Assembly: GCA_964619935.1 (NCBI GenBank) | Contig: CAZUGO010000054.1 | Coordinates: forward strand, 45,272-109,271 | Length of the DNA: 64,000 nt | Direction: 5' to 3' | Source: CAZUGO01 sp964619935 | GTDB lineage: Bacteria; Planctomycetota; Phycisphaerae; UBA1845; CAIVHJ01 | Shown here: positions 8,809 through 18,211 of the stretch, one piece after another | Layout of the letters: each line of letters begins with the position of its first letter | Numbering within the stretch: position 1 is the first letter of the stretch | Notes under the pieces: model-generated | Seen by the model: the letters and a program-made list of their open reading frames with translations, nothing else | Databases searched by the model: none | What the model was told of the DNA's origin: nothing | Made by a program: the position numbers and the translations under genes

Positions 8809-9330
8809 TCAGGCGGTCCAGCGACCGGCATATTGCGTGCTGTACTCGCCACCGTCGCGCTGGGCGATCTGGAACAACCGCTTGGCGATTTGTCGCAGGT
8901 GCAGTTGGTCGTGTGCGGTCCAGGCCGCCAGCAGATCACCGGCGCGAATGGAACCCAGTTTGGGGTGCTCGTAGCGCTGTTCCCAATCGGGGGCATCCAG
9001 GCTGCGCAACCAAGTCACCGACGCGTCGCGGGCGCTCTGAAAGCGCTGCAAGGCCTCATCGAGTTTGCCTTCGTTGTAACGCCGATCCAGAGCCCAACCT
9101 TCAGGATCGATTGGCGGCCACGGTTCGGTGGATTGGCCCAGGGTCAGTGCCAGTCGGCGGCGAAAGTCTTCTTCTTCCTCGTCGCCCAGATGGCAGACCA
9201 CTTCCAGAATCGACCAAGCCCCGTCCGGCGGCTTCCAGCGGGCGTTGTCGGTGGACAGCCCGCCGACCACTGCGGGCAGGATCTTGCGGAACCGATCGAG
9301 GGCATCAATTAATCCAAGAGCATTCACCAT
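8809..9330 (-). CDS. DinB-like four-helix-bundle protein
   Basis: This 173-residue protein resembles the DinB/YfiT superfamily, metal-binding helical bundles often acting as thiol-dependent transferases. The N-terminal helix ends in WSILEVVCHLGDEEEEDFRRR, which carries the first expected metal His. A second is in WTAHDQLHLRQI near the C-terminus. The ATG at 9330 has an excellent GAGGAG four bases upstream; the longer frame back to 9513 lacks such support. It follows lhr on the same strand by 180 bases. Substrate unknown. Confidence 0.8.
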   Translation of the reverse strand: MVNALGLIDALDRFRKILPAVVGGLSTDNARWKPPDGAWSILEVVCHLGDEEEEDFRRRLALTLGQSTEPWPPIDPEGWALDRRYNEGKLDEALQRFQSARDASVTWLRSLDAPDWEQRYEHPKLGSIRAGDLLAAWTAHDQLHLRQIAKRLFQIAQRDGGEYSTQYAGRWTA

Positions 9331-9509
9331 TCGACTCCTCAGGACGGTACCCGGCGACTGCACCGCCATTCTAACCGCTGGCGGCGTTGGCGTCAGGGCG
9401 ATCCGACGCTCAAGGCGGACCGGTGGCTTGCCGGGATTCCCGGGTCGGCTCCGCAGGTCGGTGGGCCCGTTTGCCGTTGCGACCTGCAAGGCGCCGCCTA
9501 GCGCGCGCG

Positions 9510-12500
9510 TCATCCAACAGGTACCACCTGACGGGTATTGGCGGGGACCCTAGGCTCGGGCGTCAGGATCCCGCGGAAATTCAACGGGTCGGCGGCCACG
9601 ACGCTGACCGGCTGGTGGGCGTTGTCGCGACGGATCCGCCGCAGTTGCTCCACGGCTTCGGGCAGGGCGTATTGCTCACCGGACACGCCGGCGACGAACC
9701 GGCCGCCACGGACCTCGCCGCGCAGTTCCATTCGCCGGAATACGCCCAAGAGTTCAAACCAGCGGACGGTCCACTTCTCACGGGTCACCGTACGGCGAAA
9801 CACCACGCCGGTGCGGCGCAGCAGTTGTTCGGCGAGGAAGGCCGGATCCGGGGCAGGTTGCGGGCCGTCGCGGAACAACGACCAGCGGCCGATCGGGCGG
9901 ACCCGGTGGCGGCGGCGCGATGGCGGTGTGATCAACTGGCGGACTGCCCCGAAAGAGTCGGCGGTGACGAGACCGCGGCTGACGCACTCGGCGACGCCCA
10001 TTTCGAGGTGGCCGGGCAACAGGTTGCAGTGCCGTTGGAGTTCCTGCGGAAAGCTGGGCCCGCGGCCCCGCAAAGCGTCGAGGACCTCCTGGGCCGGGCC
10101 CGACAGTGTCGTACAATCCGGCGCGTCGGCCAGACCGAGCCAGCAGGGCAGCGCTTCGCGCGGCAGCAGACACACCGGCGTACTGCGGATCGCCGTCGCG
10201 GCACTGCCCCACAATCGGCCCCAGGCCACTTCGCCGGACAGGGTGACCTCGTCGAGCCACTCCTGGCGGTAGTCGCTGATCCGCGCCGGCAAGATGTGCT
10301 TTTCCCAGGCGGCCAGCGGGACCTCAAAGCCGGCCAGTTGGTGCACGACCTCGAGCACGCCGCGCGGCCCGGCGAGCCGGTGCGGCGGGGGCAAATGTTG
10401 CCAGCAGGCCAGGAAGCGCAGAAAGGCTGCCGGTGTGACCGGCTCGATTTCCTGCCGCAGACGGTCCAGGGTGTACCGCTGGATGCGGGCCAGCAGGCGC
10501 CGTTCGCACCAGGCGGGGCGACCTTGCAGGCGGGTGCGCAGAATACGGCCCTCGGCCTGAAGCGCCAGCATCAAGGGGTGGTCATCGAATACCGGCCCCA
10601 GGGCTTCAAGTCGACCCAGCAGGATGTCCTTCGGATCGGTCGGGCCGTCGGTGGCGTAGTATCGATCGCTGTCGCGGCGGACTCGGCCGGCGGATTGCAG
10701 CGCTTCGATCCACGGCAGCCAGTCGCGAGCCTCGGCGCCGGTCACGTAACCCATCCACAACAGCGCCTCATGGACCTCTTCCGCATCGCCGGGATCCGGC
10801 CAGGCTTCCTGCCGCACCCGCTGCACGGCGATAGCGTCCAGTTCGCCGAGTTCGTCCAGCGTGCGCGTGTCCAAAGTCCGGCGGGTCATGACCGCCTGGG
10901 TGCGGCGCTCTTCCAGCGGGGCATCGTCCAGGAAGCTGTACGGTTGAGCTGCCAGGATGCCTCGGGCGAATGCTGAAGGCTCGGGCGTATCGACTGCCAG
11001 CGTTTCGATGCTGCCATCGGCCAGTCCGCGCAGGACTTCGAGAAAGCCGTCGACATCCAATGCCTCGGTCAGGCAGTCTTCGATGGTCTGGCGCACCAGT
11101 GGGTGGTCGGGGGGAATCTCCAGGCTGCCGGCGGGCAGGTTCTCCGGGCACGCGAGCACGTCGGGGAACGCAGCGGCCAACAGGTCATCGGCGCGCATGC
11201 GGCGGATGGCCGGTGGAACTTTGCGACCGCCTTGCATGCGCGGAACCAGCAGCGCCCGGCCGACGTTCCATCGCCAGCGGGCTTCGAAGATCGGCACAGT
11301 GAGGATCGCCTGGGTCAGCACGTCGCGGGCCGAATCGGGATGCAGGAAGCGGAAGACATCCTCCAGCGGGAAACTGTGATGCGGGCCGAGCGAGATGATG
11401 ATGGCTTCTTCGTTGGCCGCGGCCTGCAGCTCGAACCCGAAGCCACGGCAGAACCGTTTGCGCAACGCCAGCCCCCAGGCGCGATTGATCCGGCCGCCGA
11501 ACGGCGCGTGCACAATCAGTTGCATGCCCCCGCTTTCGTCGAAGAAGCGCTCCAGCACCACGCGCCGTTGCGTGGGCAGAGCGCCGAGGGCTGCCCGCCC
11601 TTCGTTCAAGTAGTCGGCGATCTGGGTGGCGACACCGCCGCCCAGGCCGCCAATGCGCATCAAGGCCGCGGCATCGTGCCCGATTTCGCGAACCACGCCC
11701 ACCTCGGCGGATAGCTCGCGGGTCCGCGACGGAGCCTCTCCAAACCAGAAGGGGATGGACGGCGGCTGGCCGTGGGCGTCGGCCACGCGTACCCGGCCAC
11801 GCTCCACCTTGAGGACCCGCCAGGAGGTGTTGCCCAGTTGGAAGATGTCACCGACATTGGATTCGATGGCGAAGTCCTCGTTGAGCGTGCCGACGGTAAT
11901 GCCTTCCGGGTCGGCCACCACCGGGTAGTCGGCGGTGTCGGGGATGGCACCGCCGCAGGTCAAGGCCACCAACCGGGCGGCCCGGCGGGCTCGCAGCCGG
12001 TTGCCGATCCCGTCGCGGTGCAGCAGCCCGCGGCGCCCCTGGGTGTGCAGCGCTGCCACGGCGTCAAAGTCGGCCCGCGATACGCGGGTATAGGGGCCGG
12101 CCCGGCGGCAACATTCGAACAGGTCCTGTTCGGCCCAGGTATCGGTGACACAGGCGGCGATCACCTGCTGGGCCAGAATGTCCAGCGCGGCCACCGGCGG
12201 TCGCAGTTGATCGAGGTCGCCGCGCTCGATGGCCCGCAGCAATGCGGCGGCCTCCACGGCCTCATCGAGCGTCAGCGGGAACAGTCGGCCCTTGGGGACC
12301 TGGCCCAGCGCGTGACCCGATCGGCCGATGCGTTGCAGCGCAGTGGCAATCGACCGGGTTGAGCCGAGTTGGATGACCAGATCGACCTCGCCGATGTCGA
12401 TGCCCAGTTCCAGGGAGGCGGTGGCGACCAGCGCCCGCAGCGCGCCGGACTTGAGCCGCTGTTCGGCGTCCAGCCGCCGCTCCCGCGACAGGCTGCTGTG

Positions 12501-13376
12501 ATGGCAGGTCACCGCATTCTCGCCGAGTGGATCACTGAGCCGGGCGGCCAGCCGTTCGGCCAGTTTGCGGGTGTTCACGAAAACCAAGGTGGTGCGGTGT
12601 TCCTGAATGAGTGCCGCCATCCGCTGGTAGATCTCGTTCCACTGTTCATGGGCGCACACCGCGCTGAGCGGCGTGTCCGGGATTTCAACGGCTATATCCA
12701 TTGCGCGGCGGTGGCCGACATCGACGATTTGGCAGTCGCGCCCGGCACCGGCCAGAAAGGCAGCGACCTGCTGCATCGGCCGCTGAGTGGCCGACAGCCC
12801 GATCCGCTGAAACTCACCGGCATGGGCCGCCAACCGCTCGAGTGACAATGCCAGGTGGGCACCCCGCTTGTCGCTGACCACGGCGTGGATCTCATCGACG
12901 ATGGTGGTTCGTACCTGCCGCAGCAATTCCCGGCCGCCGGCGCTGGTCAAGAGGATGTACAGCGATTCAGGTGTGGTCACCAGAATGTGCGGCGGCTGGC
13001 GCCCCATCGCGGCCCGCTCACGCTGCGGCGTGTCGCCGGTGCGGACCCGCACGCGCACCTCGGGCAGGTCGCCGTCCAGGGCCCGCATGGCAGCCAGCGG
13101 GCCCGACAGGTTCTTTTGGACATCATTGCCCAGGGCCTTGAGCGGCGACAGATACAGCACCTGGGTGTGGTCCGTCAGTTCGGGCCCCTGCCGGACCAGG
13201 GTGTTGATCGCCCAAAGGAAGCCGGCCAGGGTCTTGCCGGTCCCGGTGGGGGCGGCAATCAAGGCGTGGGCACCGCTGCCGATCAGCGGCCAGCCCAACC
13301 GTTGGGCCGCGGTCGGCTGGCCGAACTGGGTTTCAAACCAGCGCCGAACCGTGGGATGGAATTCGGTAAGTGGCAT
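9510..13376 (-). CDS. lhr: Lhr-type superfamily 2 DNA helicase
   Basis: The protein has 1288 residues. Walker A is APTGTGKT at 42-49 and the DEAH-type box is VDEIHAV near 160. Motif III/SAT-like RIGLSATQRP and motif VI QRIGRSGHALGQ follow. The long C-terminal part matches the Lhr core and extension region (winged helix, beta-barrel). Lhr translocates 3' to 5' on ssDNA and is linked to DNA repair. The ATG lies six bases after the M28 peptidase stop, so the two are co-transcribed. Confidence 0.93.
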   Translation of the reverse strand: MPLTEFHPTVRRWFETQFGQPTAAQRLGWPLIGSGAHALIAAPTGTGKTLAGFLWAINTLVRQGPELTDHTQVLYLSPLKALGNDVQKNLSGPLAAMRALDGDLPEVRVRVRTGDTPQRERAAMGRQPPHILVTTPESLYILLTSAGGRELLRQVRTTIVDEIHAVVSDKRGAHLALSLERLAAHAGEFQRIGLSATQRPMQQVAAFLAGAGRDCQIVDVGHRRAMDIAVEIPDTPLSAVCAHEQWNEIYQRMAALIQEHRTTLVFVNTRKLAERLAARLSDPLGENAVTCHHSSLSRERRLDAEQRLKSGALRALVATASLELGIDIGEVDLVIQLGSTRSIATALQRIGRSGHALGQVPKGRLFPLTLDEAVEAAALLRAIERGDLDQLRPPVAALDILAQQVIAACVTDTWAEQDLFECCRRAGPYTRVSRADFDAVAALHTQGRRGLLHRDGIGNRLRARRAARLVALTCGGAIPDTADYPVVADPEGITVGTLNEDFAIESNVGDIFQLGNTSWRVLKVERGRVRVADAHGQPPSIPFWFGEAPSRTRELSAEVGVVREIGHDAAALMRIGGLGGGVATQIADYLNEGRAALGALPTQRRVVLERFFDESGGMQLIVHAPFGGRINRAWGLALRKRFCRGFGFELQAAANEEAIIISLGPHHSFPLEDVFRFLHPDSARDVLTQAILTVPIFEARWRWNVGRALLVPRMQGGRKVPPAIRRMRADDLLAAAFPDVLACPENLPAGSLEIPPDHPLVRQTIEDCLTEALDVDGFLEVLRGLADGSIETLAVDTPEPSAFARGILAAQPYSFLDDAPLEERRTQAVMTRRTLDTRTLDELGELDAIAVQRVRQEAWPDPGDAEEVHEALLWMGYVTGAEARDWLPWIEALQSAGRVRRDSDRYYATDGPTDPKDILLGRLEALGPVFDDHPLMLALQAEGRILRTRLQGRPAWCERRLLARIQRYTLDRLRQEIEPVTPAAFLRFLACWQHLPPPHRLAGPRGVLEVVHQLAGFEVPLAAWEKHILPARISDYRQEWLDEVTLSGEVAWGRLWGSAATAIRSTPVCLLPREALPCWLGLADAPDCTTLSGPAQEVLDALRGRGPSFPQELQRHCNLLPGHLEMGVAECVSRGLVTADSFGAVRQLITPPSRRRHRVRPIGRWSLFRDGPQPAPDPAFLAEQLLRRTGVVFRRTVTREKWTVRWFELLGVFRRMELRGEVRGGRFVAGVSGEQYALPEAVEQLRRIRRDNAHQPVSVVAADPLNFRGILTPEPRVPANTRQVVPVG

Positions 13377-13382
13377 GAAGCA

Positions 13383-15047
13383 CTACCACGCCGCCTGGAC
13401 CAGCAACGCGGCGCCGCTGCCCAGTGGCACGCCGGGCAGCCACCAACCGGCGGCGCGGCGAATCAGTTGCATTTGGGGCGTCAGCGTGCACATCAACACC
13501 CACACCAGTAGGCAGACGCCCGCCGCCATGTGCAACCCCAGACCCAGCAGGATCAGGTGGGTGATCGGAACCAGCAACAACACCGGCGGGATGGCGCCCA
13601 GCGCGGTCGGCAGCCAGATGCGCGGGCCTGCACGAGTCGTGTCGCGGCCGCAGACCTGCAACAGGACACATCCGGCGGAACATAGCGCCGGCCAGGTCAG
13701 CACGTAGCTGGCGGCCGGCACCAGCACCGCGCAGGCGAGCGCCGCCAGGGCCACCCACAGTGCCGCCGCGGTTGCCAGTTCGATGTCGGCCTGCGGCTCG
13801 CTGCGGAGACAGACCACCGCCGCCGACGCCGCCGATGCCACCAGTCCAAAGCCGGCGCCGGACCACTCCGGATCAGCGCTGATGGCGGTGGATGCCAGCA
13901 GCCGCCAAGTTGCGTAGGTGAGCCCGGCGGTGAGCGCGGCGGCGAACACGACCAGCCCGGCGGCACCGCCCAGCCCGCCGAGACCGATGCGCCCGCGCCG
14001 GCGACCGATCCAGACCCCGGTCGCTGCCAGGCCCACGGCGGTCGTGGCCAGCGGAATGGCCAGGTACAGCGGGTACCGCACCAACCCAATGCCCGGCAGG
14101 GTGAAGAAGGTCACGTTCGCGGCGGTGGGCATTGAGGCCAGATCGAGATTGCCGAAATGACGGGCCAGGGCCAGGGCCTGCTGGCCGTGATGTCGCAGGC
14201 TGCCGGGATCGAGGTGCACAAGGTCGTCCCGAATGGTGTGGTAGTGCTGTGGCGATCCGATGAACGCAAAATTCAAACCGGGCAGCCCGGCGCCCTTGAA
14301 CACCGTAAAGTCGGTGTCGTTGGGCATGTGCTGATACACCGCGTCGCTCAACGACGTGGCAATCGGATGGGGGGCCACCCGCCCGAATTCACCAATGAGC
14401 CAGCCATTGCCCGGGCTGGTCTCAAACATGATCGACGGTCCGCTGGTTCCGCGGGCTTCGAAGTTCAGCACCATGCCGAGGTCATTCAGCCGGTCGTCGC
14501 GGGCCAAAGCGCGGGCCCCCAACAGACCCAGTTCCTCGCCGTCGGTCAGCAGGAACACGATGTCGTTGCGCAGCGGATCGCCGGCGGCCAGCAGTCGTGC
14601 CACTTCCAGAAACGACGCCAGCGCCGCGCCGTCGTCAGCGGCACCCGGTCCGGCGGCCACGGAGTCGTAATGGGCCGCCAGCCCGACGGCCGGACCCGCC
14701 CGCTGACCCTTCAGCAGGGCCCGGATGTTGACCAGGGGGACCTCGTTGCCGCGAAAGTCGGTGCCGACGGCGTGGTGGGTGTCGACGTGCAGCCCGACCT
14801 TCTGGAACGTGCTGACCAGGTAATCGCGTACCCGGGCGTGAGCCGCGGTGTTCGAAGGGTGCGGTTCGCGGCCGATTACCTGCAGGTGGGCCAGTGCCGC
14901 CGCGGTGCTGAAGCCATCGGTGCCGTCATGGCCGGGCGGGCACAGGTGACCGAGGGCAGCGGCCACCGCCGCCAGCACGAGGGCAGCGGTACACCCGGCG
15001 GCCACACCGGGGCGGATGGCTGTCGTTGGTGGGTCTGCTGGATCCAT
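13383..15047 (-). CDS. membrane-anchored M28 family zinc aminopeptidase
   Basis: The protein has about 554 residues. A single N-terminal membrane segment (roughly 15-40) is followed by an M28 peptidase domain with LAAHYDSV (zinc His and the catalytic-side Asp), GAADDGAALA (bridging Asp) and LTDGEELGLLGA (catalytic Glu-Glu). A later His is in YHTIRDD. The second half contains several hydrophobic segments, probably six or seven transmembrane helices, as in ER metallopeptidase-like M28 proteins. The active site should face the periplasm. An alternative ATG at 15068 adds seven residues. Confidence 0.88.
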   Translation of the reverse strand: MDPADPPTTAIRPGVAAGCTAALVLAAVAAALGHLCPPGHDGTDGFSTAAALAHLQVIGREPHPSNTAAHARVRDYLVSTFQKVGLHVDTHHAVGTDFRGNEVPLVNIRALLKGQRAGPAVGLAAHYDSVAAGPGAADDGAALASFLEVARLLAAGDPLRNDIVFLLTDGEELGLLGARALARDDRLNDLGMVLNFEARGTSGPSIMFETSPGNGWLIGEFGRVAPHPIATSLSDAVYQHMPNDTDFTVFKGAGLPGLNFAFIGSPQHYHTIRDDLVHLDPGSLRHHGQQALALARHFGNLDLASMPTAANVTFFTLPGIGLVRYPLYLAIPLATTAVGLAATGVWIGRRRGRIGLGGLGGAAGLVVFAAALTAGLTYATWRLLASTAISADPEWSGAGFGLVASAASAAVVCLRSEPQADIELATAAALWVALAALACAVLVPAASYVLTWPALCSAGCVLLQVCGRDTTRAGPRIWLPTALGAIPPVLLLVPITHLILLGLGLHMAAGVCLLVWVLMCTLTPQMQLIRRAAGWWLPGVPLGSGAALLVQAAW

Positions 15048-15447
15048 CGGGGCGTGCCTCTGGTGCATCGGTGCTTGTCGGTGAGGCTCCAGGGTAGTCG
15101 CTGGCCTGCGGCCGGTCCAGCCCGGACGCCAGGCTCGGATTCAGGCGGTGTGCAACCGACTGGGGTTCGCTGTGTATATGTACTTGTGAATGCTCGCGAG
15201 CCAGAACATCGCGGCCGAACGTCCCGAAATGTCCTATTTGCCGTGGCTGGGTCCGCAGGCGGTTCCAGGGTCAAGTTTGTCTGGGCAATTGCCGATCCGT
15301 GGACCATTCTGCGTTCATTCAGGCCGAGGGCGTGAAGTACTGCTTGATGTGCCCGAGGTGCGGATTCCTTGACGCTGCTCGTTCAGAAGGATTATCCTAC
15401 GCCTGTTGTACCGATCGACGCTCACCTTTAACAATCAGGGTTAGATC
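15048..15447. other. divergent intergenic region with a candidate promoter
   Basis: These 400 bases separate the divergent M28 and coiled-coil protein genes. I find no gene. A possible plus-strand promoter is TTGACG at 15369-15374, an 18-base spacer and TATCCT at 15393-15398, about 50 bases before the ATG at 15448. No promoter for the M28 gene is obvious. Confidence 0.45.
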
Positions 15448-16362
15448 ATGAGAAAGCAACACCTGTGGATTTGTCTCTTTGTCGCGGCGGGCATTGCCGG
15501 ATCCGCGTCGGCCCAACAGACCGAACCGGCCAAGCCTTCCGGAACCCCTGAAGCGAAGCCCGGTGCGGACGACAAACGGCGGCAAATGGCCCGCATGTCG
15601 CCCGAGGAGCGCAAGAAGAAGGAAGAGGACCGGATGGTCCAGATCCTGGCCGGGACCTATAAGCTGACTGCCGAACAGCAGCAGCAGATCCGCAGCGAGG
15701 TCGAGAAAATCAACGAGGACTACCGCAAGGAGATGGGTCCGACGCTCCGCGAAATGGAAAAAGTCGAGCACGAGATGGGCCGCATGTACCAGGACTGGCT
15801 GAACAAGCAGCAGGCCACCGGCAAGCCGCAGCCCAAACCGTGGGAAGACCCCAAGTTCATCACGTTGCAGGATCGGCTGCGGGTCCTCAAGCAATCCAAT
15901 CAGTTGGACTGGTCGAAGACGCTGGAGCGCATCGAGAAGATGCTGCCGGCGCCGCAGGTTGAGTTGGCCCACGCCCAGCGCCAGGAGTGGATTCGCCGAT
16001 TGAAACAGGCCAACGCCAGCCCCAGCGTGAGCGAGACCGCCGGCATTTCGTCCTGGGAAGAGTATGCCAAGCGGTTCAGCACGCAGTACGCATTTGACGC
16101 CGGGCAACAGAACGCGGTCCGCGCCGTGTTGAAGGATGTCCAGGACCGCGCTCAACCGATCCGACGGGCCCGCGAGGGCGTCCTGCAGTCGCTGCAGACC
16201 GGGACGCTGACCGAGGGCCAGACCCAACAATTGACCGCGCTCAACGATCAGATTGAGAGTTTGTTCACGGAACTCAAGAATCGCCTGGAGGGACTGGTCA
16301 CCGCGCAGCAGCGCCAAAAAGCGAATGAACCCAGCACGCCGCCCCCGGCCACCCCGCGCTGA
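15448..16362 (+). CDS. secreted coiled-coil protein of unknown function
   Basis: The 304-residue protein begins with a clear signal peptide cleaved after SASAQ. The rest is very rich in Q, E, K and R and predicted largely helical. One stretch around 45-110 has repeated E/K/Q heptads (MSPEERKKKEEDRM, LTAEQQQQIR). The LTAEQQQQI-type segments recall periplasmic LTxxQ/Spy-like helical proteins, but the length is about twice that family and I do not claim homology. It stands alone between an upstream promoter and a terminal hairpin. Confidence 0.75.
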   Translation: MRKQHLWICLFVAAGIAGSASAQQTEPAKPSGTPEAKPGADDKRRQMARMSPEERKKKEEDRMVQILAGTYKLTAEQQQQIRSEVEKINEDYRKEMGPTLREMEKVEHEMGRMYQDWLNKQQATGKPQPKPWEDPKFITLQDRLRVLKQSNQLDWSKTLERIEKMLPAPQVELAHAQRQEWIRRLKQANASPSVSETAGISSWEEYAKRFSTQYAFDAGQQNAVRAVLKDVQDRAQPIRRAREGVLQSLQTGTLTEGQTQQLTALNDQIESLFTELKNRLEGLVTAQQRQKANEPSTPPPATPR

Positions 16363-16380
16363 GCCGCTGGCCCAACACCC

Positions 16381-16404
16381 GGCACCGGCCGCCTGGCCGG
16401 TGCC
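16381..16404. terminator. hairpin between convergent genes
   Basis: A perfect ten-base-pair stem GGCACCGGCC/GGCCGGTGCC with a four-base loop sits between the convergent coiled-coil gene and ftcD. There is no T-run on either side, so it may act as a weak bidirectional or Rho-assisted terminator, or merely protect mRNA ends. Confidence 0.45.
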
Positions 16405-16432
16405 TGCCCGCGCGGTCGATGAAGCACCCCAC

Positions 16433-18133
16433 CTACGAATCGATCTTCTGCTCCACGATCTGCAGGATGGAGGCTTCGGCGGTTTGAGCCTGCTGCAGGA
16501 GCTGCCTGCCCTTGGCGAGCAGTTCCCCCAGCCACTGCTTGTCGGTGATGCCCGCGGCATTAATCTTAACGTTGAGCCAGGCCCCCCACACCGCCGATCG
16601 GGCGGCCAGGGCTCCGACGCCGGCGTCGGACACGCTGCCGGGGTTGCCGAGTTCGGCCATGGCCCGCAGCACCTCCATCGATTCGCAAGTCGCCGACATG
16701 ATCTGAAACGGGATCTCAATGGCCTGGCGGGTGGCCTCCTGGATGCGCTGCTCGCGGGCCTGCCGCTCCTGGGCGCTGCCCTGCGGCAAACCGAAGGTGG
16801 ACATCAGGGCGTTGAATGCGGCGGTGTCCTCATCGATGAGTTGCAAGAGGCGGTCGTGATGATGCTTGCCCCGGACCGCCCAATCCGAAAATTCCTCCCA
16901 GCGATCATCCCAGCCGCGCTTGTGGCTGGATAGGTTGGCGACCATGGTGGCCAGCGCGGCGCCCATGGCGCCCATCGCGGCGGAGATCGAACCCCCTCCC
17001 GGCGCCGGCGACTCGCTGGCAGTCTCGTGCACGAATGCTTCCAGTGACAGGTTCACCAGCCGGGCGGTTCGGTCGGCGGACCGCTGGGCGATGGCGTACT
17101 CGATGATTTTCTCTTCGGGTTTGAATGGATGCAGCTCGTCAAGACCCATGGACTTGACCGCGATCTTGATCAGCTCGCGGTCGGACACCCCGATCGACCG
17201 TTGCTGTTTGCGCAGGAAGTAACGCCCGGCATCGAGGATGGCCTGCAGTGGGACCAGTCCGACCAACTCGCTGCCCGTGACCCGCACGCCGCGGGCCTGC
17301 GCTTTGGCGCAGCATTCATCGAAGGCCACGTGCAGCGGGGTGACGGTGATGTTAGTCAGGTTCATCGAAATCTGGGCAATGCCGTATTCTTTGATGAACC
17401 AGCCGATGCCCTTGACACATTTAAGTGATCCGGGAATCCAGAGATCATTGCCGTGCTCATCGGTGACCAGCGGTCCGCCCAGTGGGTCGCCGGACCGCTT
17501 CTTGCGGCCCTTCTCGCGGATGTCGTAGGCGATGGCGTTGGCCCGGCGGGTCGATGTTGTATTGAGATTCACGTTGTAGGCCAACAGAAACTCTCGGGCG
17601 CCCACCGCAGTGGCGCCGCTGCGGGCGTTGAATTGTTTCGGCCCGGCGTCGGGGGCCCAGCGCGGATCGCGCAGGCGGTCCGGCAGACCCTCGTACTCCC
17701 CCGCTCGGACCACCGCCAGGTTGCGGCGCTCGGGCGTGGATGCGGCATGTTCGTAGCAGTACACCGTCAGGCCGACCTCGTCGCCCAGTCGCCGGGCCAG
17801 CTTGCGGGCGTGGGTGACCGTCTGGTCCATGGTGATGTTGGCGATTGGAACCAGTGGGCAGACGTCCATCGCCCCGAATCGGGGATGCTCGCCGTGGTGC
17901 CGGCTCATGTCGATCAACTCAGCGGCCTTGCGACCGGCCCGAACCGCGGCTTCGATGACCGCCGGCGGCGGTCCGACGAACGTGACTACGGTGCGATTGG
18001 TGGCCCGCCCGGGATCGACGTCCAGCAGGGTCGCGCCGTCGACGGACTCGATGCTGTTGGTAATCTGTTTGATGACCGCCAGGTCGCGGCCCTCGCTGAA
18101 ATTGGGAACACATTCGATCAGGGGGGTGTTCAT
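16433..18133 (-). CDS. ftcD: bifunctional glutamate formimidoyltransferase / formimidoyl-THF cyclodeaminase
   Basis: At 566 residues this is the fused form. The first 300 residues are formiminotransferase (ECVPNFSEGRD, VDPGRATNRTVVTFVG, SRHHGEHPRFGAMD with the catalytic His). The last 200 are cyclodeaminase (ASESPAPGGGSISAAMGAMGAAL). It moves the formimino group from glutamate, the product of histidine breakdown, to THF and releases ammonia. Many bacteria encode the halves separately. No hut genes are nearby. The ATG has AAAGGA seven bases upstream. It follows the M20 peptidase gene by 78 bases. Confidence 0.94.
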   Translation of the reverse strand: MNTPLIECVPNFSEGRDLAVIKQITNSIESVDGATLLDVDPGRATNRTVVTFVGPPPAVIEAAVRAGRKAAELIDMSRHHGEHPRFGAMDVCPLVPIANITMDQTVTHARKLARRLGDEVGLTVYCYEHAASTPERRNLAVVRAGEYEGLPDRLRDPRWAPDAGPKQFNARSGATAVGAREFLLAYNVNLNTTSTRRANAIAYDIREKGRKKRSGDPLGGPLVTDEHGNDLWIPGSLKCVKGIGWFIKEYGIAQISMNLTNITVTPLHVAFDECCAKAQARGVRVTGSELVGLVPLQAILDAGRYFLRKQQRSIGVSDRELIKIAVKSMGLDELHPFKPEEKIIEYAIAQRSADRTARLVNLSLEAFVHETASESPAPGGGSISAAMGAMGAALATMVANLSSHKRGWDDRWEEFSDWAVRGKHHHDRLLQLIDEDTAAFNALMSTFGLPQGSAQERQAREQRIQEATRQAIEIPFQIMSATCESMEVLRAMAELGNPGSVSDAGVGALAARSAVWGAWLNVKINAAGITDKQWLGELLAKGRQLLQQAQTAEASILQIVEQKIDS

Positions 18134-18211
18134 GTGGAGTCCTTTCGGCGGTTTCCTTCGAGGCCGCGGCGGAGCCGTACGACGCGCTCGCCGATGCCGG
18201 CTGCCGGCGGG

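Noticed and set aside
9537..13511. Several long plus-strand frames opposite the lhr gene
   Set aside because: They are compositional shadows of the GC-rich helicase gene with no recognisable domains and no start signals.
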